NCBI RefSeq assembly: GCF_014656055.1
Contig: NZ_BNBR01000009.1
Coordinates: 167,481 to 231,480 of the forward strand
Reading direction: 5' to 3'
Source of the DNA: Streptomyces griseosporeus
Lineage (GTDB): Bacteria > Actinomycetota > Actinomycetes > Streptomycetales > Streptomycetaceae
DNA length: 64,000 nt
Part shown: positions 46,961 through 55,433 of the stretch, one piece after another
Layout: each line of letters starts with the position of its first letter
How positions within the stretch are numbered: the first letter of the stretch is position 1
Position numbers and translations under genes: made by a program
Notes under the pieces: generated by a model
Told to the model about the DNA's origin: nothing
Database searches by the model: none
The model's input: only the letters and a program-made list of their open reading frames with translations

Positions 46961-46988
46961 GGGGCGCGCGGCACCTTGCGCGCGCCCC
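46961..46988 (+). terminator. GC hairpin after the MBL-fold gene
   Basis: GGGGCGCGCG pairs perfectly with CGCGCGCCCC around GCACCTTG, 58 bases after the MBL-fold gene's stop. Confidence 0.7.
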
Positions 46989-47097
46989 GTGTGAACGGCG
47001 TGCACGCGCCGGTGCCCCGCGCGCGCTCCCGGAGCGCCAGGGCGGCACGGTCAACTGGACGCAGCCCCGCACGGGATGACGGCTCCCGGGCGGTCGG

Positions 47098-47134
47098 GGC
47101 CGCCGGTCCTTTTCCCCGCCCTCGACCGGCGGCC
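47098..47134 (+). terminator. Hairpin upstream of the amino-acid ABC operon
   Basis: GGCCGCCGGTC and GACCGGCGGCC form a perfect 11-bp stem with a 15-base loop containing CTTTTCCCC. It may be a second terminator for the left transcript or a leader structure for the right one. Confidence 0.5.
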
Positions 47135-47241
47135 CCCGGCGACGTCCGCGCCGTTCACACGGCCGCAACACCCGTTCCCACTATCCGGACAAACGTTGGT
47201 GTGACCTCGACAAACGCGCGGCGCGCTGCCAATCTCGCGCC

Positions 47242-48126
47242 ATGCACTCTGTCGCTCGCACCCTGCGCCGCGCCGCCGTCGCCACCACCGCCGCTCTCCT
47301 CGCCGCCGCCGTCGGCTGTGCGCCGCAGCCGGAGCAGGACGCCGCCGCCAAGCCGTCCGGGTCGGCCGGCACCGGCTGCGCCAAGGGCGAGTTGGCCACG
47401 AAGACGTCCGGCAAGCTGACGATCGCCACCGACGAGCCCGCCTACGAGCCCTGGTTCAAGGACGACAAGCCCGCGAACGGCAAGGGCTTCGAGTCCGCCG
47501 TCGCCTACGCCGTCGCCCAGCGGCTCGGCTACGGCAAGGACGCCGTGGTCTGGCAGAGCGTGCCCTTCAACAAGGCGTTCGCGCCCGGCGAGAAGACCTT
47601 CGACTTCGACATCAACCAGGTCTCGATCAGCGACGAGCGCAGGAAGGCCGTGGACTTCTCCTCCGGCTACTACGACGTGCGCCAGGCCGTCATCGCGCTG
47701 AAGGGCTCCAAGGCCGCGAAGGCGACGAGCATCGCCGACCTGAAGGACGTCAAACTGGGCGCCCAGGTCGGCACCACCAGCCTCGACTACATCAACGACG
47801 TGGTGAAGCCGAAGCAGGCGGCCGCCGTGTACGCGAAGAACGACCAGGCCAAGTCCGCGCTGAAGAACGGCCAGGTCGACGCGATCGTCACCGACCTGCC
47901 GACCGCCTTCTACATCACCGCCGCCGAGGTGACCGACGCGAAGATCGTCGGCCAGTTCGAGAACCAGGGCGGCGCGCCGGAGCAGTTCGGCCTCGTCCTG
48001 GACAAGGGCAGCGCCCTCACTCCGTGCGTGAGCGGCGCGGTGGACGCGCTGCGCAAGGACGGCACCCTGGCCAAGCTGGAGCAGCAGTGGCTGTCCGACG
48101 CCGTCGACGCCCCGGTGCTCAAGTGA
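47242..48126 (+). CDS. Polar amino-acid ABC transporter substrate-binding lipoprotein
   Basis: A 294-residue family 3 binding protein with a lipoprotein signal ending at C26 (AAAVGC) and a Ser/Gly/Ala linker. The core has family motifs (KLTIATDEPAYEPWFKDD; GFESAVAYAVAQRLGYG; DFDINQVSISDERRKAVDFSSGYYD; KLGAQVGTTSLDYIN). It resembles cystine/glutamate/arginine-type receptors; the ligand is undetermined. Its stop overlaps the permease GTG. Confidence 0.92.
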   Translation: MHSVARTLRRAAVATTAALLAAAVGCAPQPEQDAAAKPSGSAGTGCAKGELATKTSGKLTIATDEPAYEPWFKDDKPANGKGFESAVAYAVAQRLGYGKDAVVWQSVPFNKAFAPGEKTFDFDINQVSISDERRKAVDFSSGYYDVRQAVIALKGSKAAKATSIADLKDVKLGAQVGTTSLDYINDVVKPKQAAAVYAKNDQAKSALKNGQVDAIVTDLPTAFYITAAEVTDAKIVGQFENQGGAPEQFGLVLDKGSALTPCVSGAVDALRKDGTLAKLEQQWLSDAVDAPVLK

Positions 48127-49004
48127 CGCTCACCGAGGACCCGAAGGACACGCAGGACGCGTACGTCCCCTCCGAGCGGCGCCTGGAGCGCGAGCGGTTC
48201 AAGCGCGCCCGCGCGCGCCGCGCTACCGCGATCGCGGCCCTGTCCACTCTCGTCACCGGCGTCGCGCTGTACCTGGTGGTCGTCGGGGCGCCCGGCTGGC
48301 CGCGCACCAAGGAGACGTTCTTCGACGGGCGGTACGCGCGCGAGGCGCTGCCCAAGGTGCTCGAAGGGCTGTGGCTGAACGTCCGGCTGCTGCTGGTGTG
48401 CGGGGCCGCCGTGCTCGTCCTCGGCATGCTCATCGCGATCGCGCGCACGCTGCGCGGGCCGGTGTTCTTTCCGCTGCGGGTCCTGGCCGCCGCCTACACC
48501 GACTTCTTCCGCGGACTGCCGCTGATCATCAACCTGATGATCGTGGTGCTGGGCGTGCCGGCGCTGCGGCTGCAGGGCGTGACCGTCGACCCGGTGCTGC
48601 TGGGCGGCACGGCGCTGACGCTGACGTACTCGGCGTACGTCGCCGAGGTGTTCCGCGCCGGCATCGAGTCCGTGCACCCCTCGCAGCGCGCCGCGGCCCG
48701 CTCGCTGGGCCTGACCAACCGGCAGGCGCTGCGCTACGTCGTCCTGCCGCAGGCGGTACGGCGTCAGGTGCCGCCGCTGCTGAACGACCTGGTGTCGCTG
48801 CAGAAGGACACCGGGCTCGTGTCGATCGGCGGCGCGGTGGACGCCGTACGGGCCGCGGACATCATCGTGGGCCGCAGCCTGAACTACACGCCGTACATCG
48901 TCGCGGGGCTGGTCTTCGTGGCACTGACCATCCCGATGACACGGTTCACGGACTGGGTGACGGCCCGGCTGGACCGCAGGCGCACCCAGGGAGGGACGGC
49001 ATGA
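48123..49004 (+). CDS. Polar amino-acid ABC transporter permease
   Basis: A 293-residue HisM-type permease. A charged cytoplasmic N-terminus of about 38 residues precedes five or six membrane helices; the EAA-like loop is IESVHPSQRAAARSLGLTNRQALRYVVLPQAVR. The single permease would function as a homodimer. GTGA overlap with the binding protein and ATGA overlap with the ATPase show a tight operon. Confidence 0.93.
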   Translation: MTLTEDPKDTQDAYVPSERRLERERFKRARARRATAIAALSTLVTGVALYLVVVGAPGWPRTKETFFDGRYAREALPKVLEGLWLNVRLLLVCGAAVLVLGMLIAIARTLRGPVFFPLRVLAAAYTDFFRGLPLIINLMIVVLGVPALRLQGVTVDPVLLGGTALTLTYSAYVAEVFRAGIESVHPSQRAAARSLGLTNRQALRYVVLPQAVRRQVPPLLNDLVSLQKDTGLVSIGGAVDAVRAADIIVGRSLNYTPYIVAGLVFVALTIPMTRFTDWVTARLDRRRTQGGTA

Positions 49005-49753
49005 GCGAGGCGCCCGTGCTGCGGATGGAGTCGGTCCGCAAGACGTTCGGCTCCACGGTCGTCCTGCGGGACGTGGACCTGGAGGTCGCCCCGCACACCG
49101 TGACGGCGCTCATCGGCGCGTCCGGCTCCGGCAAGTCGACGCTGCTGCGCTGCGCCAACCTGCTGGAGGAGATCGACGACGGCGCCATCTGGCTGGACGG
49201 GGAGGAGATCACCGACCCGCGCGCCGACCAGGACGCGGTACGGCGCCGTATCGGCGTGGTGTTCCAGGCCTACAACCTCTTCCCGCACATGACGGTGCTG
49301 GAGAACATCACCCTCGCCCCGCGCCGCGTCCACGGCGTCGGCCGCGCGGAGGCGGAGGAGCGGGCGCGGGAGCTGCTGGAGCGGCTGGGGCTCGCGGCGA
49401 AGGCGGGCGAGTACCCGGACCGGCTCAGCGGCGGGCAGCAGCAGCGCGTGGCGATCGTGCGCGCCCTCGCCGTGCGCCCCCGGCTGCTGCTGCTCGACGA
49501 GATCACCGCCGCGCTCGACCCGGAGCTGGTGGGAGAGGTCCTCGCGGTCGTGCGCGACCTGAAGGACGAGGGCATGACCATGGTGCTCGCCACCCATGAG
49601 ATGGGCTTCGCGCGGGACGTCGCCGACCAGGTCTGCTTCCTGGAGGGCGGTGTGGTGCTGGAGCGCGGCACCGCCGAGCAGGTCTTCGGCGATCCGCAGC
49701 AGGAGCGCACGCGACGCTTCCTGCGACGCATCGTGGAGGCGGGACGCCTGTAG
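49001..49753 (+). CDS. Polar amino-acid ABC transporter ATP-binding protein
   Basis: A 250-residue GlnQ/HisP-type ATPase: Walker A GASGSGKST, Q-loop VFQAYNLFPHMT, signature LSGGQQQR, Walker B LLLLDEITAALDPE and H-loop THEMGFARDVAD. The Walker B segment has EIT where most have EPT, a common variant in this subfamily. It is the last gene of the importer operon; a GTAAGG/CCTTAC hairpin follows. Confidence 0.94.
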   Translation: MSEAPVLRMESVRKTFGSTVVLRDVDLEVAPHTVTALIGASGSGKSTLLRCANLLEEIDDGAIWLDGEEITDPRADQDAVRRRIGVVFQAYNLFPHMTVLENITLAPRRVHGVGRAEAEERARELLERLGLAAKAGEYPDRLSGGQQQRVAIVRALAVRPRLLLLDEITAALDPELVGEVLAVVRDLKDEGMTMVLATHEMGFARDVADQVCFLEGGVVLERGTAEQVFGDPQQERTRRFLRRIVEAGRL

Positions 49754-49773
49754 GGCGTACGCAGGCCGCCGCG

Positions 49774-49808
49774 GTAAGGGGCGCCTCGCCACGGAGGGCG
49801 GTCCTTAC
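49774..49808. terminator. Hairpin between the ABC operon and aroQ
   Basis: GTAAGG (49774-49779) and CCTTAC (49803-49808) close a stem whose inner arms CGCCTC and GGAGGGCG also pair imperfectly. It lies between convergent genes. Confidence 0.6.
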
Positions 49809-49821
49809 ACGTCGGCGGTCC

Positions 49822-50295
49822 TCACGCCTCCGCCCGCGCCGGGCCGGCCAGCGCGGCGACCCGCTCCACTCCGAACGCGTACCCCTGCACCCCGCACCCG
49901 GCGATGACGCCGTCCGCGCGCAGCGAGACGTAGGAGTGGTGCCGGAACGCCTCGCGCTGGTGGATGTTGGAGATGTGCACCTCGATCACCGGCAGTCCGT
50001 CGCAGGTGTTGAGGGCGTCCAGGATGGCGACCGAGGTGTGCGAGTAGGCGGCCGGGTTGATGACGATCCCGCAGTGGTTGAGGCGCGCCTCGTGGATCCA
50101 CTCGACCAGTTCGCCCTCGTGGTTGGACTGGCGGAAGTCCACCGTCCCGCCGTGCGCGGCGGCCGTCCTGGCGCACAGGGCCTCGACGTCGGCGAGTGTG
50201 TCGGAGCCGTAGATCTCCGGCTGGCGCTGCCCCAGCAGGTTCAGGTTGGGGCCGTTGAGGATCATGATCGGGGCGTTGGCCAGGGTGCGGGGCAC
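49822..50295 (-). CDS. aroQ: Type II 3-dehydroquinate dehydratase
   Basis: Third enzyme of the shikimate pathway (or quinate catabolism). 157 residues of the small dodecameric type II class: ILNGPNLNLLGQRQPEIYG with the catalytic Arg/Tyr region, FRQSNHEGELVEWIHEA, INPAAYSHTSVAILDAL and EVHISNIHQREAFRHHS with the catalytic histidine. The GTG at 50295 has GGAGG four bases upstream. The family is a candidate biosynthetic or quinate-catabolic copy; the MHS-family transporter 1.2 kb away resembles shikimate transporters. Confidence 0.96.
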   Translation of the reverse strand: MPRTLANAPIMILNGPNLNLLGQRQPEIYGSDTLADVEALCARTAAAHGGTVDFRQSNHEGELVEWIHEARLNHCGIVINPAAYSHTSVAILDALNTCDGLPVIEVHISNIHQREAFRHHSYVSLRADGVIAGCGVQGYAFGVERVAALAGPARAEA

Positions 50296-50413
50296 GGTTC
50301 CTCCGGTCCGTTCGCGGTGGGGCGGCCCGGCGGGGCCGCTGCTCGCACCCGGTCTATCACGCTGCGCTTTTATCCCGGTGCACGGGCGTGGTCAGGGCCC
50401 CTAGCATCCGGGC

Positions 50414-51460
50414 ATGACGACGATCTCCTACCCGCCCAAGCCGTCGCCCGGCGACCGCATAGCCGTCATCTCCCCGGGAGCCGGGCTGCCGGGCATCCTT
50501 CCGCTCCCCCACGAACTGGGGCTCCGGCGGCTGCGCGAGGACTTCGGCCTGGAGCCGGTGGAGTACCCGGCGACCCGGAAGATGGGGGCCACGCCGCGGG
50601 AGCGGGCCGACGACATCCACGCCGCGTTCGCCGACCCGTCCGTGAAGGCGGTCATGGCGTCGATCGGCGGCGACGACCAGATCACCGTCCTGCCGTATCT
50701 GGACCGGGAGTTGATCCGGGCCAACCCGAAGCCGTTCTTCGGGATGAGCGACAACACCAACCTGCTGGCGTACCTGTACAACACCGGCATCGTCGGCTTC
50801 CACGGCGCGACCGTGATGGCGGCGGTCGGCCGCCCCGGCGCGATGCACCCGCTGACCGAGGAGTCGCTGCGGGCGGCGCTGTTCACGCCGGGCGAGTTCG
50901 AGCTGCGGCCCGCCGAGCGCTGGCGGGACGTCGACCGCGACTGGGCCGACCCGGCGACCTTCGAGGCGGAGCCGGAGACCCGGCCCGGCACCGGCTGGGA
51001 CTGGGTGAACGCCGACCGGGTGGTGGAGGGCCGCAGTTGGGGCGGCTGCGTGGAGATCCTCGCCATGCTGCTGATGGCCGACCGCGAGATCTCCCACGAC
51101 CTGTCGGTGTACGACGGCGGTGTGCTGCTCCTGGAGACCTCCGAGGAGATGCCGAGCGGCACGGAGGTGTTCCGCACCCTGCGCAACATGGGCGAGCGCG
51201 GGCTGCTCCGGCGGTTCCCGGCCCTGCTGGTGGGCCGTCCGAAGACCTGGTCGTTCGAGCAGCCCAACTCGCCCGAGGAGGGCGCCCGTTACGCCGCCGA
51301 GCAGCGGGAGGCGATCCTGCGCGCGATGCGGACGTACGCCCCCGACACGATGATCGTCTTCGATGTGGACTACGGCCACACCGATCCGCAGCTCGTCCTC
51401 CCCTACGGCGGCACGATCCGCGTCGACGGGCCCGCCCGGCGCATCACCGTCACCTACTGA
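50414..51460 (+). CDS. S66-family LD-carboxypeptidase/MccF-like peptidase
   Basis: A 348-residue serine peptidase of family S66 with the Ser-Glu-His triad: serine in FFGMSDNTN, glutamate in VLLLETSEEM and histidine in VDYGHTDPQ. Members recycle murein tetrapeptides (LdcA) or inactivate microcin C-like aminoacyl nucleotides (MccF). The IGGDDQITVLPYLDRELI loop and length lean toward MccF-like, but the two are hard to separate by eye. There is no signal peptide. The ATG is at 50414, divergent from aroQ. Confidence 0.9.
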   Translation: MTTISYPPKPSPGDRIAVISPGAGLPGILPLPHELGLRRLREDFGLEPVEYPATRKMGATPRERADDIHAAFADPSVKAVMASIGGDDQITVLPYLDRELIRANPKPFFGMSDNTNLLAYLYNTGIVGFHGATVMAAVGRPGAMHPLTEESLRAALFTPGEFELRPAERWRDVDRDWADPATFEAEPETRPGTGWDWVNADRVVEGRSWGGCVEILAMLLMADREISHDLSVYDGGVLLLETSEEMPSGTEVFRTLRNMGERGLLRRFPALLVGRPKTWSFEQPNSPEEGARYAAEQREAILRAMRTYAPDTMIVFDVDYGHTDPQLVLPYGGTIRVDGPARRITVTY

Positions 51461-51543
51461 CCGGCCGGGGCGCGCTCCCGGCCGGGGGCGCGCCCCGTCG
51501 CGCGCCCCCGTAACCCGTGATCACCGTGGCTGGTTGACGCGGC

Positions 51544-52848
51544 ATGCACGACGTACGCACCGTGAGGGCGCTCTCCATGCTCCGGCTCGCCACCGCCTCG
51601 CTCGCCGGGACGGCCATCGAGTTCTACGACTTCTTCGTCTACGGCACCGCCGCGGCGCTGGTGCTCGGCCCGCTGTTCTTCCCCACCTTCTCCCCGCTCG
51701 CGGGGACACTGGCGGCCTTCGCGACGTTCGGCGTGGGCTTCGTCGCGCGGCCGCTCGGCTCGGTGCTGTTCGGGCACATCGGGGACCGGCGCGGGCGGCG
51801 GCCGGTGCTGGTGGCCTCGCTGCTGCTGACCGGGGGCTCGACGGTCGCGGTCGGCTGTGTGCCGGCGTACGACGCGATCGGGGTCGCCGCTCCCCTGCTG
51901 CTGCTGGTGCTGCGGTTCCTGCAGGGGCTGGGACTGGGCGGGGAGTGGGGCGGGGCGGTGCTGCTGACGGCGGAGCACGCGCCCGCCGAGCGGCGCGGCC
52001 TGTGGTCGAGCTTCCCGCAGATCGGCCCGGCCGTGGGGTTCCTCCTCGCCAACGGGGTCGTGCTCGGGCTGGCGGCGACGCTCACGGACGCGCAGTTCGC
52101 CGCGTGGGGCTGGCGGGTGCCGTTCTGGGTGGCCGGGGTGCTCGCGGTGGCGGGGCTGTGGCTGCGGTCGTCCCTCGTCGAGAGCCCGCACTTCCTGGAG
52201 ATCGACCGGCACGCGCGCGTACCGCTCGCCGAGGTCGTGCGCGATCATTGGCGGCTCGTGCTGCTGACGGCGGGCGCGCTCGCGGTCGGCTACGCCGTCT
52301 TCTACGCCGTGACGACCTGGTCCCTCGCCTACGCCACCGAGCGGCTCGGCGTGAGCCGCGGCGTCATGCTGGCCTGCGTCATGGCCGCCGTGGTGGTGAA
52401 GGGCGCGCTGACACCGGTCGCCGCGCACCTGGGCGACCGCCTGGGTCGCCGGCCGATGTGCCTCGCCGGGTGCGCGGCGACGGCGCTGTGGATGTTCCCG
52501 ATGGTCGCGCTGCTGGCGACCGGTGAACCCCTGCTGATGTTCCTCGGTTGCCTGGGCGCCATGCTCGCGTTCATCACCATGTTCGCCGTGATCGCCGCGT
52601 ACCTGCCGGAGCTGTACGAGCCGCGGGTGCGCTGCACGGGCGCCGCGGTCGGCTACAACCTCGGCGGTGTCCTCGGCGGCGCGCTGACCCCGATCGTGGC
52701 CACCGCGCTCGCCGAGCAGGGCGGCCGGGTCCCCTGGGGTGTCGGCGCGTACCTCACCGCTGTCGCGCTGCTCAGCCTCGCCTGCTTCGCCCGGCTGCCG
52801 GAGACGCGTCCGGTGGGGGTGCCGGTGGCGGAGCCGGCCATGGAGTGA
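51544..52848 (+). CDS. MFS transporter, metabolite:H+ symporter (MHS) family
   Basis: A 434-residue, 12-helix transporter of the ShiA/KgtP/ProP group: TAIEFYDFFVYGTAAALVLGPLFFP in helix 1, the loop GHIGDRRGRRPVLV, GLGLGGEWGGAVLLTAEHAP and the second-half repeat HLGDRLGRRPMCLAG. It imports an organic acid, osmolyte or shikimate with protons; the substrate is not readable. The ATG at 51544 lacks a strong ribosome-binding site, so a start slightly downstream (MLRLATASLAG) is possible. Confidence 0.92.
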   Translation: MHDVRTVRALSMLRLATASLAGTAIEFYDFFVYGTAAALVLGPLFFPTFSPLAGTLAAFATFGVGFVARPLGSVLFGHIGDRRGRRPVLVASLLLTGGSTVAVGCVPAYDAIGVAAPLLLLVLRFLQGLGLGGEWGGAVLLTAEHAPAERRGLWSSFPQIGPAVGFLLANGVVLGLAATLTDAQFAAWGWRVPFWVAGVLAVAGLWLRSSLVESPHFLEIDRHARVPLAEVVRDHWRLVLLTAGALAVGYAVFYAVTTWSLAYATERLGVSRGVMLACVMAAVVVKGALTPVAAHLGDRLGRRPMCLAGCAATALWMFPMVALLATGEPLLMFLGCLGAMLAFITMFAVIAAYLPELYEPRVRCTGAAVGYNLGGVLGGALTPIVATALAEQGGRVPWGVGAYLTAVALLSLACFARLPETRPVGVPVAEPAME

Positions 52849-52891
52849 GCGTGGCAGGCTCGCGGTGAGGGTGAGGGTGGTGGCCTCGCGG

Positions 52892-53992
52892 TCAGGGGTT
52901 GAGCGCCAGCTCCAGGTACGCCGCGAACAGCACCAGGTGCACCCCGCCCTGGAGCGGTGTCGCCCGCCCGGGCACCACGGTCAGCGAGCTGACCACGACG
53001 GTCAGCGCGAGCAGCACCATATGGGTCGGGCCGAGGCCGAGGACGAGCGGACCGGAGAGCCAGACCGAGGCCAGCGCGACCGCGGGGATGGTGAGGCCGA
53101 TGCTGGCCATGGCGGAACCGAGCGCGAGGTTGAGGCTGGTCTGGACGCGGTCGCGGCGGGCGGCGCGCAGTGCGGCGATGGTCTCGGGGAGCAGCACCAG
53201 CAGCGCGATGATCACGCCGACGACCGCATGGTGCAGGCCCGCCGCCTCCACGCCGGACTCGATGGTCGGTGACACGCCCTTGGCCAGCCCCACCACCCCC
53301 ACCAGGGCCAGACCCAGCAGGCTCAGGCTGACCAGGGCGGTGCGGGCGGACGGCGCCTCGGCGTGGTCGTCGGCGGTGATCACCTGGCCCTCGCGGGTGA
53401 GGGGCAGGAAGTAGTCGCGGTGGCGCACGGTCTGGGTCGCCACGAACAGGCCGTACAGGATCAATGAGGACACGGCGGCGAAGGTGAGCTGCACCGTCGA
53501 GAACTCGGGGCCGGGCTTGCTGGTGGTGAAGGTCGGCAGCACCAGACTGAGGGTGGCCAGCGTCGCCACGGTGGCGAGGGCCGCTCCGGTGCCTTCGGGG
53601 TTGAAGATCGCCGTGCCGTGCCGCAGCGAACCGACCAGCAGGCTCAGTCCGACGACGCCATTGCAGGTGATCATCACGGCCGCGAAGACGGTGTCCCTGG
53701 CGAGGGTCGCGCCCTTGTCGCCGCCGTCGGCCATGAGGGTGACGATGAGCGCCACCTCGATGATGGTGACGGCGACGGCGAGAACGAGCGATCCGTACGG
53801 CTCCCCGACCCGGTGGGCGACCACCTCGGCGTGGTGGACTGCGGCCAGGACCGATCCGGCCAGGACCAGCGTCACCAGGGCGACCAGCCAGCCGGGCAGG
53901 TCGCGCCCCCAGGTGAACGCCAGCAGGACGACCGCCAGGACCGGCACGACGGTGGTCCACCGGGTGGTGAGCGACCTGAGCCGAGCGATCAT
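52892..53992 (-). CDS. ChaA-type Ca2+(Na+,K+)/H+ antiporter
   Basis: A 366-residue, 11-helix member of the Ca2+:cation antiporter superfamily. The two internal repeats carry the acidic ion-binding motifs: GEPYGSLVLAVAVTIIEVALI in the first half and VLLPETIAALRAARRDRVQTSLNLALGSAMASIGLT in the second. The likely role is export of calcium or alkali cations. It lies downstream of terC on the same strand but behind two terminators, so is probably a separate transcript. Confidence 0.9.
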   Translation of the reverse strand: MIARLRSLTTRWTTVVPVLAVVLLAFTWGRDLPGWLVALVTLVLAGSVLAAVHHAEVVAHRVGEPYGSLVLAVAVTIIEVALIVTLMADGGDKGATLARDTVFAAVMITCNGVVGLSLLVGSLRHGTAIFNPEGTGAALATVATLATLSLVLPTFTTSKPGPEFSTVQLTFAAVSSLILYGLFVATQTVRHRDYFLPLTREGQVITADDHAEAPSARTALVSLSLLGLALVGVVGLAKGVSPTIESGVEAAGLHHAVVGVIIALLVLLPETIAALRAARRDRVQTSLNLALGSAMASIGLTIPAVALASVWLSGPLVLGLGPTHMVLLALTVVVSSLTVVPGRATPLQGGVHLVLFAAYLELALNP

Positions 53993-54104
53993 GGGGCGAT
54001 CGTCGCAGAGGCCTTGGGGGTTCGCATTCCGGTCGGTGTGCTTGTCGTGAGTCCGGGTGCTGCGCGAAATCGGTCCTCTCCTGTAGGTCGGGGTCGGTGC
54101 GCTT

Positions 54105-54139
54105 GGCGCGCCGGGGGCGTGCAGTGCCCCCGGCGCGCC
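54105..54139 (-). terminator. First of two tandem terminators after terC
   Basis: GGCGCGCCGGGGGC and GCCCCCGGCGCGCC form a perfect 14-bp stem with a 7-base GTGCAGT loop, in the 214-base gap between terC and chaA-type genes. Confidence 0.85.
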
Positions 54140-54140
54140 A

Positions 54141-54180
54141 CCGGGAGCGGCGGTCGGCCGTCGAACGGTGCCGCTCCCGG
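54141..54180 (-). terminator. Second tandem terminator after terC
   Basis: CCGGGAGCGGC (54141-54151) pairs perfectly with GCCGCTCCCGG (54170-54180). On the minus strand this is the first hairpin met after the terC stop, 26 bases away. Confidence 0.8.
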
Positions 54181-54206
54181 GGGCCGGCTCCTGCGTTCGC
54201 GGGTGG

Positions 54207-55211
54207 TCAGCTCTGGACGCTGTCCTTCGCGGCGCTCTCGACGGACGTCTCCGTCGCCTCCCGCGCCGCCGCCTGCTTCTTCGAGGCCCGCAGGCTGGTG
54301 ATCGTCGTGACGATCAGGACGGCGCAGATCACGCCCAGCGAGACCGGGATGCTGATCTCGGGGACGTGCACCCCGGACTCGTGCAGGGCGTGCAGCACCA
54401 GCTTCACGCCGATGAAGCCGAGGATGATCGACAGGCCGTAGGACAGGTGGACCAGCTTCTTCAGCAGGCCGCCGATGAGGAAGTACAGCTGCCTCAGGCC
54501 CATCAGCGCGAAGGCGTTGGCGGTGAAGACGATGTACGGGTCCTGCGTCAGGCCGAAGATCGCGGGGATGGAGTCCAGCGCGAACAGGACGTCGGTGGTG
54601 CCGATGGCCAGCATCACGACGAGCATCGGGGTCATGACCCGCTTGCCGTTCTGCTGGATCCACAGCTTGGTGCCGTGGTAGCGGTCGGCGACACCGAAGC
54701 GGTGCTCGACGGCCTTCAGCAGCTTGTTCTCCTCGTACTCCTCGTCCTCCTCGTCGGCCCGGGCCTCCTGGATGAGCTTCCAGGCGGTCCAGATCAGGAA
54801 GGCGCCGAAGAGGTAGAAGACCCACGAGAAGCTGGCGAGGATCGCGGCGCCCGCGGCGATGAAGATCGCCCGCAGCACCAGGGCTATGAGCACGCCGATG
54901 AGGAGCACGCGCTGCTGGTACTGCGACGGCACCGCGAACTTCGCCATGATCAGGACGAAGACGAAGAGGTTGTCGACGCTCAGCGACTTCTCGGTGATGA
55001 AGCCGGCGAAGAACTCCCCGGCCGGCCGGCCGCCGCCGAAGAGGAGCAGGCCGAGGCCGAAGAGGCCGGCCAGGGCGATCCAGACGGCCGTCCAGATGCC
55101 GGCTTCCTTGATGGACACGTCGTGCGGTTTGCGGCCGATGAAGAAATCGACCGCGATCAGGGCGGCGAGGCCCACGATGGTCAGGACCCACAGGGTCGCG
55201 GAAACTTCCAC
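54207..55211 (-). CDS. TerC-family membrane protein (probable Mn2+ exporter)
   Basis: A 334-residue membrane protein of the TerC/Alx family, with about nine helices. The acidic ion-site helices are EKSLSVDNLFVFVLIMAKF and IGTTDVLFALDSIPAIFGL; the C-terminal 30 residues are polar. Recent work on the family assigns manganese export, including exoenzyme metallation and resistance to tellurite stress. The GTG start at 55211 has GGAGG five bases upstream, inside a sequence complementary to the end of the leader RNA. The upstream genes on this strand encode TerD proteins. Confidence 0.93.
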   Translation of the reverse strand: MEVSATLWVLTIVGLAALIAVDFFIGRKPHDVSIKEAGIWTAVWIALAGLFGLGLLLFGGGRPAGEFFAGFITEKSLSVDNLFVFVLIMAKFAVPSQYQQRVLLIGVLIALVLRAIFIAAGAAILASFSWVFYLFGAFLIWTAWKLIQEARADEEDEEYEENKLLKAVEHRFGVADRYHGTKLWIQQNGKRVMTPMLVVMLAIGTTDVLFALDSIPAIFGLTQDPYIVFTANAFALMGLRQLYFLIGGLLKKLVHLSYGLSIILGFIGVKLVLHALHESGVHVPEISIPVSLGVICAVLIVTTITSLRASKKQAAAREATETSVESAAKDSVQS

Positions 55212-55354
55212 TGCGCCTCCGGCAGTCGTAACGGCAGGTGATCAGCGTCGTCGCGCGCCGGAGGTCTCTTCCACCCGTGATGGGCCGGCGCCCCGGGATC
55301 TGGCCTGATCCGTATTGACGGGGACACCGCAGTGACAGGGAGTACTCCCCTCCG
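55212..55354 (-). promoter_or_regulatory. Candidate Mn2+ (yybP-ykoY-like) riboswitch with anti-Shine-Dalgarno, terC leader
   Basis: On the minus strand the leader begins CGGAGGGGAGTACTCC (from 55354), has CCGTCAATACGG (55304-55315 region) and GGAAGAGACCTCCG (55259-55272). The outer CGGAGG (55354-55349) pairs with CCTCCG (55264-55259), closing a 96-nt element. GGGGAGTA, GTCAA-like and GAGACC/GAGG segments recall the yybP-ykoY manganese riboswitch that controls terC/alx genes elsewhere. CCTCCGGC (55264-55257) is also perfectly complementary to GCCGGAGG (55223-55216), the terC ribosome-binding site. The two pairings exclude each other, a textbook translational switch. Confidence 0.72.
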
Positions 55355-55433
55355 TGGTGACCAGCTTAGCCAATCACCAAGGAAAGGTAAAGTGCTCGGC
55401 AAAGAAAATGCCAAGTTCCCTGGTCAGACGGTT

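Larger units (their letters stand above)
46903..47241. promoter_or_regulatory. Upstream region of the polar amino-acid ABC operon with repeats
   Basis: No gene is supported in these 339 bases. GTGAACGGCG occurs at 46932-46941 and 46991-47000, and the 14-mer CCGTGTGAACGGCG (46987-47000) recurs as a perfect inverted copy at 47149-47162, 79 bases before the binding-protein ATG. Two hairpins lie between (46961-46988 and 47098-47134). The repeats look like operator copies; the regulator is unknown. Confidence 0.55.
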
